NCBI RefSeq assembly: GCF_040655735.1
Contig: NZ_JBFAKK010000013.1
Coordinates: 200,261-264,260, forward strand
Direction: 5' to 3'
Length of the DNA stretch: 64,000 bases
Origin: Phytomonospora sp040655735
Lineage (GTDB): Bacteria > Actinomycetota > Actinomycetes > Mycobacteriales > Micromonosporaceae
In this document: positions 42,507-51,134 of the stretch, in pieces
How the letters are laid out: the number at the start of each line of letters is the position of its first letter
How positions within the stretch are numbered: the stretch's first letter is position 1
The notes under the pieces: generated by a model
Seen by the model: only the letters and a program-made list of their open reading frames with translations
What the model was told of the DNA's origin: nothing
Databases searched by the model: none
Translations under genes and position numbers: made by a program

Positions 42507-43786
42507 GCCGGTCCGTCCGGGAAACCGAAGCGGGCGACCGACTCCGGGCGCATCGCGACGCTGTAGCCGGGCTGCTCGGGCAGGTGGTAGCGGCCGTTCT
42601 CGACGCGGACCGGGTCGGTGAAGTGCTCGTGCAGGTGGTCGACGTACTCGATCATCCGGCCGTCGAGGGAGCGGCCGACCCGCAGGTAGTCGAAGATCGC
42701 CAGATGCTGCACGTACTCGCACAGGCCGACGCCGCCGGCGTGCGGGCAGACCGGGACGCCGAACTTCGCGGCCATCAGCAGGATCGAGAGGACCTCGTTG
42801 ACGCCGCCGACGCGGCAGGCGTCGACCTGGCATACCCCGATGGCCGAGGCCTGTAGCAGCTGCTTGAAGATGACCCGGTTGGCCGCGACCTCACCGGTGG
42901 CGACGCGTACCGGCGCGACGGCCCGGGCGACCCGGGCGTGGCCGAGCACGTCGTCGGCGTGCGTGGGTTCCTCGATCCAGTACGGGTCGTAGGGCGCCAG
43001 GCGCTCCATGTTGGACACCGCCTCGTCGACGTCCCAGACCTGGTTGGCGTCCATCATCAGCAGCGCGTCGGGGCCGATCTCCTCGCGGATGATCGCCGCG
43101 CGCCGGACGTCGTCCTCGATGGGCCCGCCGACCTTCATCTTCACCGCTCGCCAGCCCTCGGCGACCGCTTGGCGGGTCAGGGCGCGGACCTTGTCGTCGG
43201 GGTAGCCGAGCCAGCCGACCGAGGTGGTGTAGGCCGGGAAGCCTTCCGTGCGCAGCAGTTCGAGGCGCTCGTCGAGGCCCTTCTCCCCTTCGCTGAGGAT
43301 CGCGTGCGCCTCGGCGGGGGTGATCGCGTCGCCGATGTGGCGAAAGTCGACAGCGGCGACCAGTTCGTCCGCGCTCATCTCGGCCAGCAGCTGCCACAGT
43401 GGACGGTCGGCCAGCCGGGCGCGCAGGTCCCACACGGCGTTGACCACGGCGCCGGCGGCCATGTGGATGACGCCCTTCTCCGGGCCGAGCCAGCGCAGTT
43501 GGGGGTCGGCGGTCAGGGAGCGCCAGAAGGTCACCGGTTCGGCGAAGATCTCCTCGACCGTGCGGCCCTCGACGTGGTGCGCCAGGGCCTTGACCGCGCC
43601 GACGGTGAGCTCGTTGCCGCGCCCGTTGGTGAAGGTCAGGCCGGCGCCGGTGGGGCCGGCCTCGGTGCGCAGTTCGACGTAGGTCGCCGAGTAGTCGCCT
43701 CGGTTGATGGCGTCGGAGCCGTCGGCGTCCGCGGCGGTGGGGAAGCGGACGTCGTGCACGTCGACGGCGATGATGCGGGTGGTCAC
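42497..43786 (-). CDS. L-fuconate dehydratase-like enolase-superfamily enzyme
   Basis: A 429-residue enolase-superfamily dehydratase. Catalytic K216-M-K218 (VKMKVGG), MMDANQVWDVDEAV, WIEEPTHADDVLGHA, TGEVAANRVIFKQLLQA and CPHAGGVGLCEYVQHLAIFDY match L-fuconate dehydratases (FucD) closely, including EYVDHLHEHF. FucD is known to dehydrate several related aldonates, altronate among them. In this operon it stands where altronate dehydratase UxaA would be expected. GTG 43786 begins 2 bp after the uxaC stop. Confidence 0.86.
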   Translation of the reverse strand: MTTRIIAVDVHDVRFPTAADADGSDAINRGDYSATYVELRTEAGPTGAGLTFTNGRGNELTVGAVKALAHHVEGRTVEEIFAEPVTFWRSLTADPQLRWLGPEKGVIHMAAGAVVNAVWDLRARLADRPLWQLLAEMSADELVAAVDFRHIGDAITPAEAHAILSEGEKGLDERLELLRTEGFPAYTTSVGWLGYPDDKVRALTRQAVAEGWRAVKMKVGGPIEDDVRRAAIIREEIGPDALLMMDANQVWDVDEAVSNMERLAPYDPYWIEEPTHADDVLGHARVARAVAPVRVATGEVAANRVIFKQLLQASAIGVCQVDACRVGGVNEVLSILLMAAKFGVPVCPHAGGVGLCEYVQHLAIFDYLRVGRSLDGRMIEYVDHLHEHFTDPVRVENGRYHLPEQPGYSVAMRPESVARFGFPDGPAWR

Positions 43787-43788
43787 TC

Positions 43789-45210
43789 TCAGCGCTCCTG
43801 GTCGAGACGGAAGATGCGGCGGGGGAGGTGGTAGGCGAGGTCGACGACGGTCTCGGCGGCCTCGTCGGCGTCGAGGCGGTGCTCGGCGACCAGTCGGGCG
43901 CAGTAGGCGGCGTCGACCCGGCGGGCGATGTTGTGGCGGACGGGGATCGAGCAGAACGCGCGGGTGTCGTCGACGAATCCGGTGGTGTTGGCGAAGCCGG
44001 CGGTGTCGGTGACGGCCTCCCGGAAGCGGCGCAGGCCGTCGGGGGAGTCGAGGAACCACCAGGGCGCGCCGAGGTAGAGGGCGGCGTAGCCGCCGGCGAG
44101 GGGCGCCAGTTCGCGGCTGAAGGTGGTCTCGTCGAGGGTGTAGACGACCACGCGCAGGCGGGGATCGTTGCCGTGCCTGGACAGCAGCGGTTCGAGGCCC
44201 TTGACGTAGTCGGTGGCCTGGGGGATGTCGCCGCCGACGTCGCGGCCGTGGGTGGCGTGCAGCCAGCGGTTGTGGTTGCGCACCGAGCCCGGGTGCAGCT
44301 GCATGACCAGGCCGTCCTCAATGGACATGCGGGCGAACTCGAGGATCATGTGCGCGCGGAAGGACTCGGCGTCGGCGGCCGTGGCCGTCCCGCGCAGGCC
44401 CCGCTCGAAGACCGCCGCGGCGCCCTCCGGTCCGAGGTCGGCGGTCGCCGCCGTGGGGTGCCCGTGATCGCTGGAGGTGGCGCCGGCGGCGATGAAGGCC
44501 TCCCGGCGCGAGCGCAGCGCGGCGAGGTATCCCGTGAAGGACGCGGTGTCCTCACCGGTGATCTCGCCGAGTCGCGCGACCCGTCCGGCCCAGCCGTCCC
44601 AGTCCATGTCGACCACGTCGTCGGGCCGGAAGGTGGTGATGACCCGCCCGCCGGGTCCGCCCCAGCCGTCGGCGGCGAGGCGCGCGTGCGCGGCCAGGTC
44701 GTCCAAAGGGGACTCGGTGGTGGCCAGCGTCTCGATCCCGAAACGGGTGAACAGGGCCCGCGGCCGGTACTCCGGTTCGGCCAGACGCGCCGAGAGCTGG
44801 TCGTAGACGTCGTCGGCGGTGTCGCCCGACAGGGGCGTCTCCACGCCGAACACGTCGGTGAAGGTCTGTTCGAGCCAGAGGCGGGAAGGCGTGCCGCGGA
44901 ACAGATGCCAGTTGTCGGCGAGCAGCCGCCAGATCTTGCGGCCGTCGGTCTGCGAGGTGGTCCCGTCGACGCTCGGCACGCCCAGCTCGGACGGCGCGAT
45001 GCCCTGGCTGAGCAGCATCCTCGTCACGTAGTGGTCGGGCACGACGAACAACCGCGCCGGGTCGCCGAAGGGCGTGTCGTCGGCGAGGATCGCCGGGTCG
45101 ACGTGGCCGTGCGGGCTGATCAGGGGCAGGTCGCGGGTCAGCGCGAACAGCTCCCGGGCGATGGCGCGGACGGACGGGTCGGGCGGGAACAGGAGGTCAG
45201 GGTGGGGCAT
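43789..45210 (-). CDS. uxaC: Glucuronate/galacturonate isomerase
   Basis: A 473-residue uronate isomerase. PLISPHGHVDPAILADDTPF near residue 30 supplies the HxH metal site. TWHLF-type segment DNWHLFRGTPSRLWLEQTF, LQLHPGSVRNHN, TDYVKGLEPLL, and APWWFLDSPDGLRRF are typical UxaC motifs. It converts glucuronate to fructuronate or galacturonate to tagaturonate in the cytoplasm. It is second in the operon, 16 bp after the first oxidoreductase gene. Confidence 0.93.
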   Translation of the reverse strand: MPHPDLLFPPDPSVRAIARELFALTRDLPLISPHGHVDPAILADDTPFGDPARLFVVPDHYVTRMLLSQGIAPSELGVPSVDGTTSQTDGRKIWRLLADNWHLFRGTPSRLWLEQTFTDVFGVETPLSGDTADDVYDQLSARLAEPEYRPRALFTRFGIETLATTESPLDDLAAHARLAADGWGGPGGRVITTFRPDDVVDMDWDGWAGRVARLGEITGEDTASFTGYLAALRSRREAFIAAGATSSDHGHPTAATADLGPEGAAAVFERGLRGTATAADAESFRAHMILEFARMSIEDGLVMQLHPGSVRNHNRWLHATHGRDVGGDIPQATDYVKGLEPLLSRHGNDPRLRVVVYTLDETTFSRELAPLAGGYAALYLGAPWWFLDSPDGLRRFREAVTDTAGFANTTGFVDDTRAFCSIPVRHNIARRVDAAYCARLVAEHRLDADEAAETVVDLAYHLPRRIFRLDQER

Positions 45211-45226
45211 GCGGGCTCCTCGGAGG

Positions 45227-46555
45227 TCACGTCAGGGCGAGCAGGTCGGCGACGGCCACGGCCTCGCCGCAGGCGATGGATGCGTTGGCGGCCAGGCCGG
45301 TGAGCAGCGCGGCGGCGCCGTCGCGGGAGGTCGCCGAGCGGTCCAGTGGGTCGGTGGCGCCGCCGAACAGGACGGCGGTCATCGCCGCGTCGGCGCCGCC
45401 GTGCCCGCCGGCGGGCGACGAGGGCAGCTCGACGCTCTCCGGTGGCCGCCAGAACGGATGCAGGGTCAGGCGGGTCGCGCCGCGCTCGGCGGGGGCCTCG
45501 GCTCCGTGGAGTGCGGCTCCCTTGACGTGGCCGGCGGTTCGCGGGTCGACGTGGTCGTTCTCGACGACCTCCAGCTCCAGCCGCCCGGCACTGCCGTTGA
45601 ACATCACCCGGTAGCCCTCCCAGGGGGCGTAGGCCGTGAGGTGATAGGTCATCGAGGCGCCGGTGTCGTAGCCGACCAGCACCGACATGTCGTCCTCGAT
45701 GGACGCTCCGGGAGCGAAGACGTTGCGGTCGCGCAGATACCCGTCGTGCTCCTCGGCGCCCAGGTAGAGCTCGGCGAGGCCGGGATTGTCGGCGAGGTGC
45801 AGGGCGAAGGGGTCGGACGCGGCTTCGGGGGATCCGTGCACGCGCTCGTAGCCGCGGTCGTAGCCGTGCCGGGATCCGTTCTCCCCGTAGAAGAACAGGC
45901 GTCCCTGCGCGTAGACCCGCTCGGGCCGCGCGCCCAGCCACCAGTTCACCAGGTCGAAGTGGTGTCCCGACTTGTGCACCAGCAGCCCGCCGGAGCTGGC
46001 CTTGTCGCGGTGCCAGCGGCGGAAGTAGTCGGCGCCGTGGCGCACGTCGAGCAGCCACTCGAAGTGCACCGACCCGATCTCGCCGATCACCCCCGAGGCC
46101 AGCAGCGTGCGGACCTTCTCGTGGGCTGGTTTGAAGCGGTAGTTGAACGCGACCCGCACGCGGCCGTCGGTGTCGGCGTCGAGGATGCGGCGGCAGCGTT
46201 CGGCGTCGACGGTCATCGGCTTCTCGGTGATGACGTCGCGGCCGGCGGCCAGCGCGGCGAGGATGTACTCGTCGTGCGTGCTGTCCACAGTGGTCACCAC
46301 GACGGTGTCGGCGCCGGTCTCGTCGAGCATCGCGGTGAACTTCTCGGCCGGGTACAGCGCCGCGGGGGCGGCGCCGAGGCCGGTGAGACGGCGGTTGTGC
46401 GCGGCCAGCCGCGCGGGATTGGTGTCGGCGAGTGCGACGAGTTCGGCCCGCTCGGCGTGGTCGACGGCGATGGCGCCGACGAACATCTCCGCGCGGGCGC
46501 CGGTGCCCACGAGTGCGTACCGGTGTCGCTGCCCGGCCGGCTTCGGCGTGCTCAT
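45227..46555 (-). CDS. Gfo/Idh/MocA-family oxidoreductase, first gene of the uronate operon
   Basis: A 442-residue enzyme with Rossmann motif YALVGTGARAEMFVGAI, VTTVDSTHDEYILAAL and the catalytic Lys in DVITEKPMTVDAERC. The C-terminal domain has LLVHKSGHHFDLVNWWLGARP. It is longer than the second Gfo/Idh/MocA member and not closely similar to it. ATG 46555 follows GGAG. Promoter and LacI operator lie directly upstream. Likely a sugar or sugar-acid dehydrogenase acting on a side product of pectin breakdown. Confidence 0.87.
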   Translation of the reverse strand: MSTPKPAGQRHRYALVGTGARAEMFVGAIAVDHAERAELVALADTNPARLAAHNRRLTGLGAAPAALYPAEKFTAMLDETGADTVVVTTVDSTHDEYILAALAAGRDVITEKPMTVDAERCRRILDADTDGRVRVAFNYRFKPAHEKVRTLLASGVIGEIGSVHFEWLLDVRHGADYFRRWHRDKASSGGLLVHKSGHHFDLVNWWLGARPERVYAQGRLFFYGENGSRHGYDRGYERVHGSPEAASDPFALHLADNPGLAELYLGAEEHDGYLRDRNVFAPGASIEDDMSVLVGYDTGASMTYHLTAYAPWEGYRVMFNGSAGRLELEVVENDHVDPRTAGHVKGAALHGAEAPAERGATRLTLHPFWRPPESVELPSSPAGGHGGADAAMTAVLFGGATDPLDRSATSRDGAAALLTGLAANASIACGEAVAVADLLALT

Positions 46556-46573
46556 TGCGCCTCCGCTTGGACG

Positions 46574-46585
46574 GCAAACGTTTGC
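46574..46585. promoter_or_regulatory. LacI operator 1
   Basis: GCAAACGTTTGC, a perfect 12-bp palindrome with the central CG of LacI/PurR-type sites. It lies 19 bp before the first gene of the uronate operon and just downstream of that operon's -10 element, the right place for repression. Confidence 0.8.
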
Positions 46586-46590
46586 AGCCA

Positions 46591-46619
46591 AAGTTAGCGG
46601 CGGCGTCGAATCCAGTCAA
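46591..46619 (-). promoter_or_regulatory. Promoter of the uronate operon
   Basis: On the minus strand: TTGACT (46619-46614), 17-bp spacer, TAACTT (46596-46591). A good housekeeping-sigma match, with operator 1 immediately downstream. Confidence 0.65.
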
Positions 46620-46701
46620 CAGCCGGAAATAATGCGTCCACTTTGGGTTGTTAACTACGTGGATGACGCGTCGATCGGCAACATCCCGGTAACCCGAGCT
46701 G

Positions 46702-46730
46702 TTGACAAGCTCACAATCGTTTGCATAAAT
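46702..46730 (+). promoter_or_regulatory. Promoter of the lacI gene with embedded LacI half-site
   Basis: TTGACA (46702-46707), 17-bp spacer, ATAAAT (46725-46730). The spacer holds CAATCGTTTGCA (46714-46725), which keeps the CGTTTGC half of operator 1. The regulator is therefore probably autoregulated, with about 62 bp of leader to the GTG at 46793. Confidence 0.7.
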
Positions 46731-46792
46731 AGGCCGCAGAAGAACCGACAGCACACTCCTCTAGGAGACGAACGAGAAGGCGGGCCGGCGAC

Positions 46793-47824
46793 GTGGCAGT
46801 GACGATCAGGGACGTGGCGAGAGTCGCGGGAGTGCACATCTCCACCGTCTCCCGCGCGTTCTCCGCCCCGCACCTGGTGCACGCCGAGACGAGGGCGAAG
46901 GTCCTCAGCACCGCCGAGCAACTCGGCTACCGCCCCAACCGGGCCGCCCGGGCCCTCATCACCGGGCGCACCCACAACATCGGCCTGATCGTCGCCGACA
47001 TCGCCAACCCGTTCTTTCCGCCGCTCATCAAGGCCGCCGAGAGTCAGGCCCGGATGCGCGACCACCACGTGTTCGTCGCCGAGACCGACGAGGATCCCCT
47101 CGTCGAGGCCGAACTCGTCCGGGCGCTGTCCAAGCAGGTCGACGGGATCGTCCTGTGCAGCCCGCGCCTCAACAACACCTCGATCGAGCAGCTCGCCCGC
47201 GAGGTACCGCTCGTACTGGTCAACCGCCGCGTGCCCGGGCTCCCCTCGGTCACCATGGACGTCGCCCACGGCGCCGGCCTGGCCATCGACCACCTGGTCG
47301 CCGACGGCCACCGCGACATCGCGCTGCTCACCGGGCCGCGCGGTTCGTGGACCAGCCGCGAACAGCGTCGAGCGGCCACGCAGGCGGCCGACCGATCCGG
47401 AGCCAGACTCACCGTCTCCGGCCCCAACCACCCCACCGAGGACGGCGGCATCGCCGCGGCCGAGCAGATCGTCGGCAGCGGAGCCACCGCCGTGCTCACC
47501 TACAACGACCTGATGGCGATCGGTCTCATCGAAGGCCTCGACCGGCTGGGGAAGCGCGTGCCCGCGGACGTCAGTGTCGTCGGAGTCGACGACACGATCC
47601 TCGGCCGCGTCACCCGCCCCCGCCTCACCACCGTTGCCACCCCGACCGCGGCAGCAGGACGCGCCGCCGTCGACATGCTGCTGCAGCACGGTGACGATCG
47701 CCGCACCACCGCCCAAGTGTCCTTGCAGACCGAACTGATCGTCCGAGACTCCACCGCGCCACCACCGGGAACGCCGCCGCACGGCCATGCGACCGCGTCC
47801 CCGGCCGTGGACAGCGCCCTATAG
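46793..47824 (+). CDS. LacI-family regulator of the uronate genes
   Basis: A 343-residue LacI protein: HTH TIRDVARVAGVHISTVSRAF at residues 4-23, hinge near 50-60 (AARALITGRT), then a periplasmic-binding-protein-like effector domain (NIGLIVADIANPFFPPLIKAAE, GAGLAIDHLVADGHRDIALL, VVGVDDTILG). It is divergent from the six-gene operon and co-directional with the ABC importer genes that follow 63 bp downstream. The GTG has GGAGACG-type ribosome site upstream. The effector is probably a uronate or its keto product. Confidence 0.9.
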   Translation: MAVTIRDVARVAGVHISTVSRAFSAPHLVHAETRAKVLSTAEQLGYRPNRAARALITGRTHNIGLIVADIANPFFPPLIKAAESQARMRDHHVFVAETDEDPLVEAELVRALSKQVDGIVLCSPRLNNTSIEQLAREVPLVLVNRRVPGLPSVTMDVAHGAGLAIDHLVADGHRDIALLTGPRGSWTSREQRRAATQAADRSGARLTVSGPNHPTEDGGIAAAEQIVGSGATAVLTYNDLMAIGLIEGLDRLGKRVPADVSVVGVDDTILGRVTRPRLTTVATPTAAAGRAAVDMLLQHGDDRRTTAQVSLQTELIVRDSTAPPPGTPPHGHATASPAVDSAL

Positions 47825-47887
47825 AGGCGCTGCGGCCGAGCCGCCGTTAGGTGGGGCAGCGACCTAGATCAAGGAGCAGCCGACCCC

Positions 47888-49222
47888 ATGCAGTCCACCG
47901 ACCCCCAAAAGCGCGCCACCCGGCCCGCGTCCGATCACCGTACCTCTGCCAGGCGAAGGCTTCGCAGCGCTCTCACCGCACTGATCGTCGCCGTGCCCCT
48001 CATGCTCGGCGCCGCCGCGTGCGGTGACGAGGAAGAGGGCACCACCATCGAGTTCTTCTGGTGGGGAGGCGAAGGCCGCGCCGCCCTGACCCAGCAGGCG
48101 CTCGACCTGTACCAGACCAAGCACCCCGACGTGAAGATCAACGCGACCTGGCAGGCCTTCAGCGGCTACTACGACAAGCTCGCCACCATCTCCGGCGGCG
48201 GCAACGCCCCCGACATCTTCCAGATCGACGACAACGGCCTCGCCGAGTACGCCGGCCGCAACGTCACCCTCGACCTGACCCCCTTCGTCGAGAGCAAGAA
48301 GCTCGACCTGTCCAACAACTACGAGGGCCTCACCGCCTACGGGCAGCTCGACGGCAAGCAGGTCGCCGTCGCCACCGGTGAGAACACCCCCGCCTTGATC
48401 TACGACAAGACCAAGCTCGCCGAGCTCGGCGTCGACGAACCGCAGGCCGGCTGGACCTACGACGAGTACATCGACTGGGCCGCGACCGTCACCGACAAGT
48501 CCGGCGGCGAGTACTTCGGCTCCATGGACCCCAGCACCGACTACAAGGCGCTGTGGCTGTGGCTGCGCTCGCAGGGCAAGGAGTTCTACAGCGGCAAGCA
48601 GCTCGGCTTCACCGCCGAGGACCTGACCGCCTGGTTCACCCTGTGGCAGCAGGCCCGCGAGAAGGGCGCGACCCCGCCCGCCGACGTCGTCCACGAGGCC
48701 GTCAGCGGCAGCGTCGACACCCAGCTCGTCGTCTCGGGCAAGGCCGCCACGTCCTTCATGTGGTCCAACCAGCTCGGCGAACTCGGCAAGGCCACCGAGA
48801 GCGAGCTGGCGATGGTCCCCTACCCGGGTGACGTCAAGGGCCAGTGGGCCCGCGCCGCCACCTACTGGGCGGGATCGCGCGCCACCGAGCACCCCGAGGT
48901 CGTCGCCGACATCATCAACTTCCTCACCAACGACCCCGAGGCCGGCGCCATCCTCGGCACCGACCGGGGCCTGCCGCCCAACAAGACCACCCGTGCGGCC
49001 GTCGAGGCGACGCAGACCGACGAGTACGCCAAGCAGGTCTTCAGCTTCGCCACCGAGCTCGCCCCCAAGTACGGCCCCGCCCCGGCCCCGCCGCCCAAGG
49101 GCCACGCCTCCCTCCGCGACACCCTCCGGGACCTCGCCGAGTCGGTCACCTACGGCACGGCGACACCCGCCGACGCCGCCGCCCAGTTCGTCACCGAGGC
49201 CACCGCCGCCCTGTCGGGCTGA
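47888..49222 (+). CDS. Sugar ABC transporter substrate-binding lipoprotein
   Basis: A 444-residue extracellular solute-binding protein (family 1). The lipobox LGAAAC places the lipidated Cys at residue 45, after an unusually long basic N-region. Mature start: TIEFFWWGGEGRAALTQQALDLYQ; later YYDKLATISGGGNAPDIFQID. It binds oligo- or monosaccharides for the two permeases that follow. The context predicts galacturonate oligomers. No ATPase is encoded here, so a shared MsiK-type ATPase elsewhere is expected. Upstream leader carries AAGGAG. Confidence 0.9.
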   Translation: MQSTDPQKRATRPASDHRTSARRRLRSALTALIVAVPLMLGAAACGDEEEGTTIEFFWWGGEGRAALTQQALDLYQTKHPDVKINATWQAFSGYYDKLATISGGGNAPDIFQIDDNGLAEYAGRNVTLDLTPFVESKKLDLSNNYEGLTAYGQLDGKQVAVATGENTPALIYDKTKLAELGVDEPQAGWTYDEYIDWAATVTDKSGGEYFGSMDPSTDYKALWLWLRSQGKEFYSGKQLGFTAEDLTAWFTLWQQAREKGATPPADVVHEAVSGSVDTQLVVSGKAATSFMWSNQLGELGKATESELAMVPYPGDVKGQWARAATYWAGSRATEHPEVVADIINFLTNDPEAGAILGTDRGLPPNKTTRAAVEATQTDEYAKQVFSFATELAPKYGPAPAPPPKGHASLRDTLRDLAESVTYGTATPADAAAQFVTEATAALSG

Positions 49223-49231
49223 GGCCAGCGA

Positions 49232-49260
49232 CCCGGGCCGTCCCCTGTGGACGGCCCGGG
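49232..49260 (+). terminator. Stem-loop between binding protein and permease genes
   Basis: CCCGGGCCGTCC, loop CCTGT, complement: a perfect 12-bp stem starting 10 bp after the binding protein stop. No T-run follows. Inside an operon such a stem usually protects the 3' end of the binding-protein mRNA or lowers read-through, so binding protein exceeds permease. Confidence 0.65.
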
Positions 49261-49291
49261 CCGCGACGATCCCGGAAAGGACACCCCTCGC

Positions 49292-50275
49292 ATGGCGGTC
49301 TCCACCGCTCCCTCGACCAGGTCCGGCGGCCGGCCGCGGCCACCGGCCCCGCCCCGCCGGGGACCGGTCAACCCCGGCCGCCGCGCCGAAGGCCGCGCCG
49401 GCTACGTATTCCTCTCACCGTGGCTGCTGGGCCTCATGCTCATCACCGCGGCGCCGATGCTGCTGTCGCTGTACCTCAGCTTCACCGACTACGACGTCCT
49501 GTCCGACTGGGACCAGATCAACTGGATCGGCTTCGACAACTACGAGCGCATGTTCACCGCCGACCCGGTCTTCAAGTCCTCGGTCGCCGTCACCCTCACC
49601 TTCGCGCTGATCGCCGTCCCCCTGAAACTCGCCGCCGCGCTCGGTGTCGCGATGCTCCTCAACCGCGAACGCCGCGGCACCGGCCTGTTCCGGGCCCTGT
49701 TCTACCTGCCGTCCCTGCTCGGCGGAAGCGTCGCGCTCGCCCTGGTGTGGCGCGCCATCTTCAGCCGCGACGGCTCCTTCAACGCGCTGCTCGACATCTT
49801 CGGGATAACCGGGAGACCCTGGGTCAACGACCCCGACTGGTCCCTGGAAACGCTGATGGTGCTGGCGATCTGGCAGTTCGGCGCACCCATGGTCATCTTC
49901 CTTGCCGGGCTCAAGCAGGTGCCGGCCGAGCTCTATGAGGCCGCCGAGGTCGACGGGGCCGGGCCGCTGCGCCGCTTCTGGCACGTCACGCTGCCGCTGC
50001 TGTCGCCGGTCATCTTCTTCAACCTCGTCCTGGAGACCATCAACGGATTCCAGGGCTTCACCTCCGCCTTCGTGATCAGCAACGGCAGCGGCGGACCGGT
50101 CAACTCGACCATGCTCTACACCCTCCACCTCTACACACAGGGATTCACCGAGTTCAAAATGGGCTACGCCTCCGCGCTCGCCTGGGTCTTCCTCCTGGCG
50201 ATCGGCGCCATCACCGCCGCGTTCTTCAGCACCGGCCGCTTCTGGGTCCACTACGCCGACGGGGACGGAAAATGA
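49292..50275 (+). CDS. Sugar ABC transporter permease (MalF-like)
   Basis: A 327-residue permease with six spans after a Pro/Arg-rich N-terminal tail of about 45 residues. The EAA loop reads YEAAEVDGAGPLRRFWHVTLPLLSP. The periplasmic part has FTDYDVLSDWDQINWIGFDNY. GGAAAGGA precedes ATG 49292. Its stop overlaps the next permease (ATGA). Confidence 0.9.
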   Translation: MAVSTAPSTRSGGRPRPPAPPRRGPVNPGRRAEGRAGYVFLSPWLLGLMLITAAPMLLSLYLSFTDYDVLSDWDQINWIGFDNYERMFTADPVFKSSVAVTLTFALIAVPLKLAAALGVAMLLNRERRGTGLFRALFYLPSLLGGSVALALVWRAIFSRDGSFNALLDIFGITGRPWVNDPDWSLETLMVLAIWQFGAPMVIFLAGLKQVPAELYEAAEVDGAGPLRRFWHVTLPLLSPVIFFNLVLETINGFQGFTSAFVISNGSGGPVNSTMLYTLHLYTQGFTEFKMGYASALAWVFLLAIGAITAAFFSTGRFWVHYADGDGK

Positions 50276-51132
50276 GCGCCGTCACCGCCGTGCCCCCGCG
50301 TCGCCGCGTCGCCGGGTTCGTGCGCGTCGCCGTGCTCGTCGTGGTCCTCGCCGTCGTCCTCTACCCGCTGCTGTGGGTGCTGGGCTCGTCGCTGAAGTCG
50401 CCGACCGAGCTGGCCAGCAACCTCTCGGTGTGGCCCAGTGACCTGACGCCGTCGAACTACTCGACCGGCTGGAACTACATCGAGGACCTGAGCTTCGGGC
50501 GCTTCTTCCTCAACAGCACCATGATCGCGCTGGCCACCGTCGTGGCCAACGCCGTCTCGTGCCTGCTGACCGCGTACGCCTTCGCCCGCCTGCGTTTCCG
50601 GGGCCGCAACATCTGGTTCGCGCTGATGATCGGCACGCTCCTGCTGCCGGGGCACGTGCTGATCATCCCGCAGTACGTGCTGTTCAACGAGTTCGACTGG
50701 GTCGACACGCCCCTGCCGCTGATCGTGCCGAAACTACTGGCCACCGAGGCGTTCTTCGTGTTCCTGATGGTGCAGTTCATGCGCGGCATCCCACGCGACC
50801 TCGACGACGCCGCCCGCATCGACGGCTGCACGCCCTACGGCGTCTTCCGGCACGTGATCCTGCCGCTGTCGCGACCGGCGCTGGTGACCACGGCGATCTT
50901 CTCGTTCATCTGGACCTGGAACGACTTCTTCACCCAGCTGGTATACCTGCCCAGCCCGGAGAGCTACACCGTCCCCATCGGACTGCGCCTGTTCGTCGAC
51001 TCCGGCGGGCAGACCTCGCTCGGGCCGATGCTGGCGATGTCGGTGCTGTCGCTGGCGCCGGTGTTCCTGTTCTTCCTGGCCTTCCAGCGGCTGCTGGTGC
51101 AGGGCATCAACACCACCGGTCTGAAAGGCTGA
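50272..51132 (+). CDS. Sugar ABC transporter permease (MalG-like)
   Basis: A 286-residue permease with six spans. EAA loop: LDDAARIDGCTPYGVFRHVILPLSRPA. The N-terminal half has LYPLLWVLGSSLKSPTEL. ATG overlaps the MalF-like stop by 4 bp. It completes the membrane channel of the importer. Confidence 0.9.
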   Translation: MSAVTAVPPRRRVAGFVRVAVLVVVLAVVLYPLLWVLGSSLKSPTELASNLSVWPSDLTPSNYSTGWNYIEDLSFGRFFLNSTMIALATVVANAVSCLLTAYAFARLRFRGRNIWFALMIGTLLLPGHVLIIPQYVLFNEFDWVDTPLPLIVPKLLATEAFFVFLMVQFMRGIPRDLDDAARIDGCTPYGVFRHVILPLSRPALVTTAIFSFIWTWNDFFTQLVYLPSPESYTVPIGLRLFVDSGGQTSLGPMLAMSVLSLAPVFLFFLAFQRLLVQGINTTGLKG

Positions 51133-51134
51133 CC

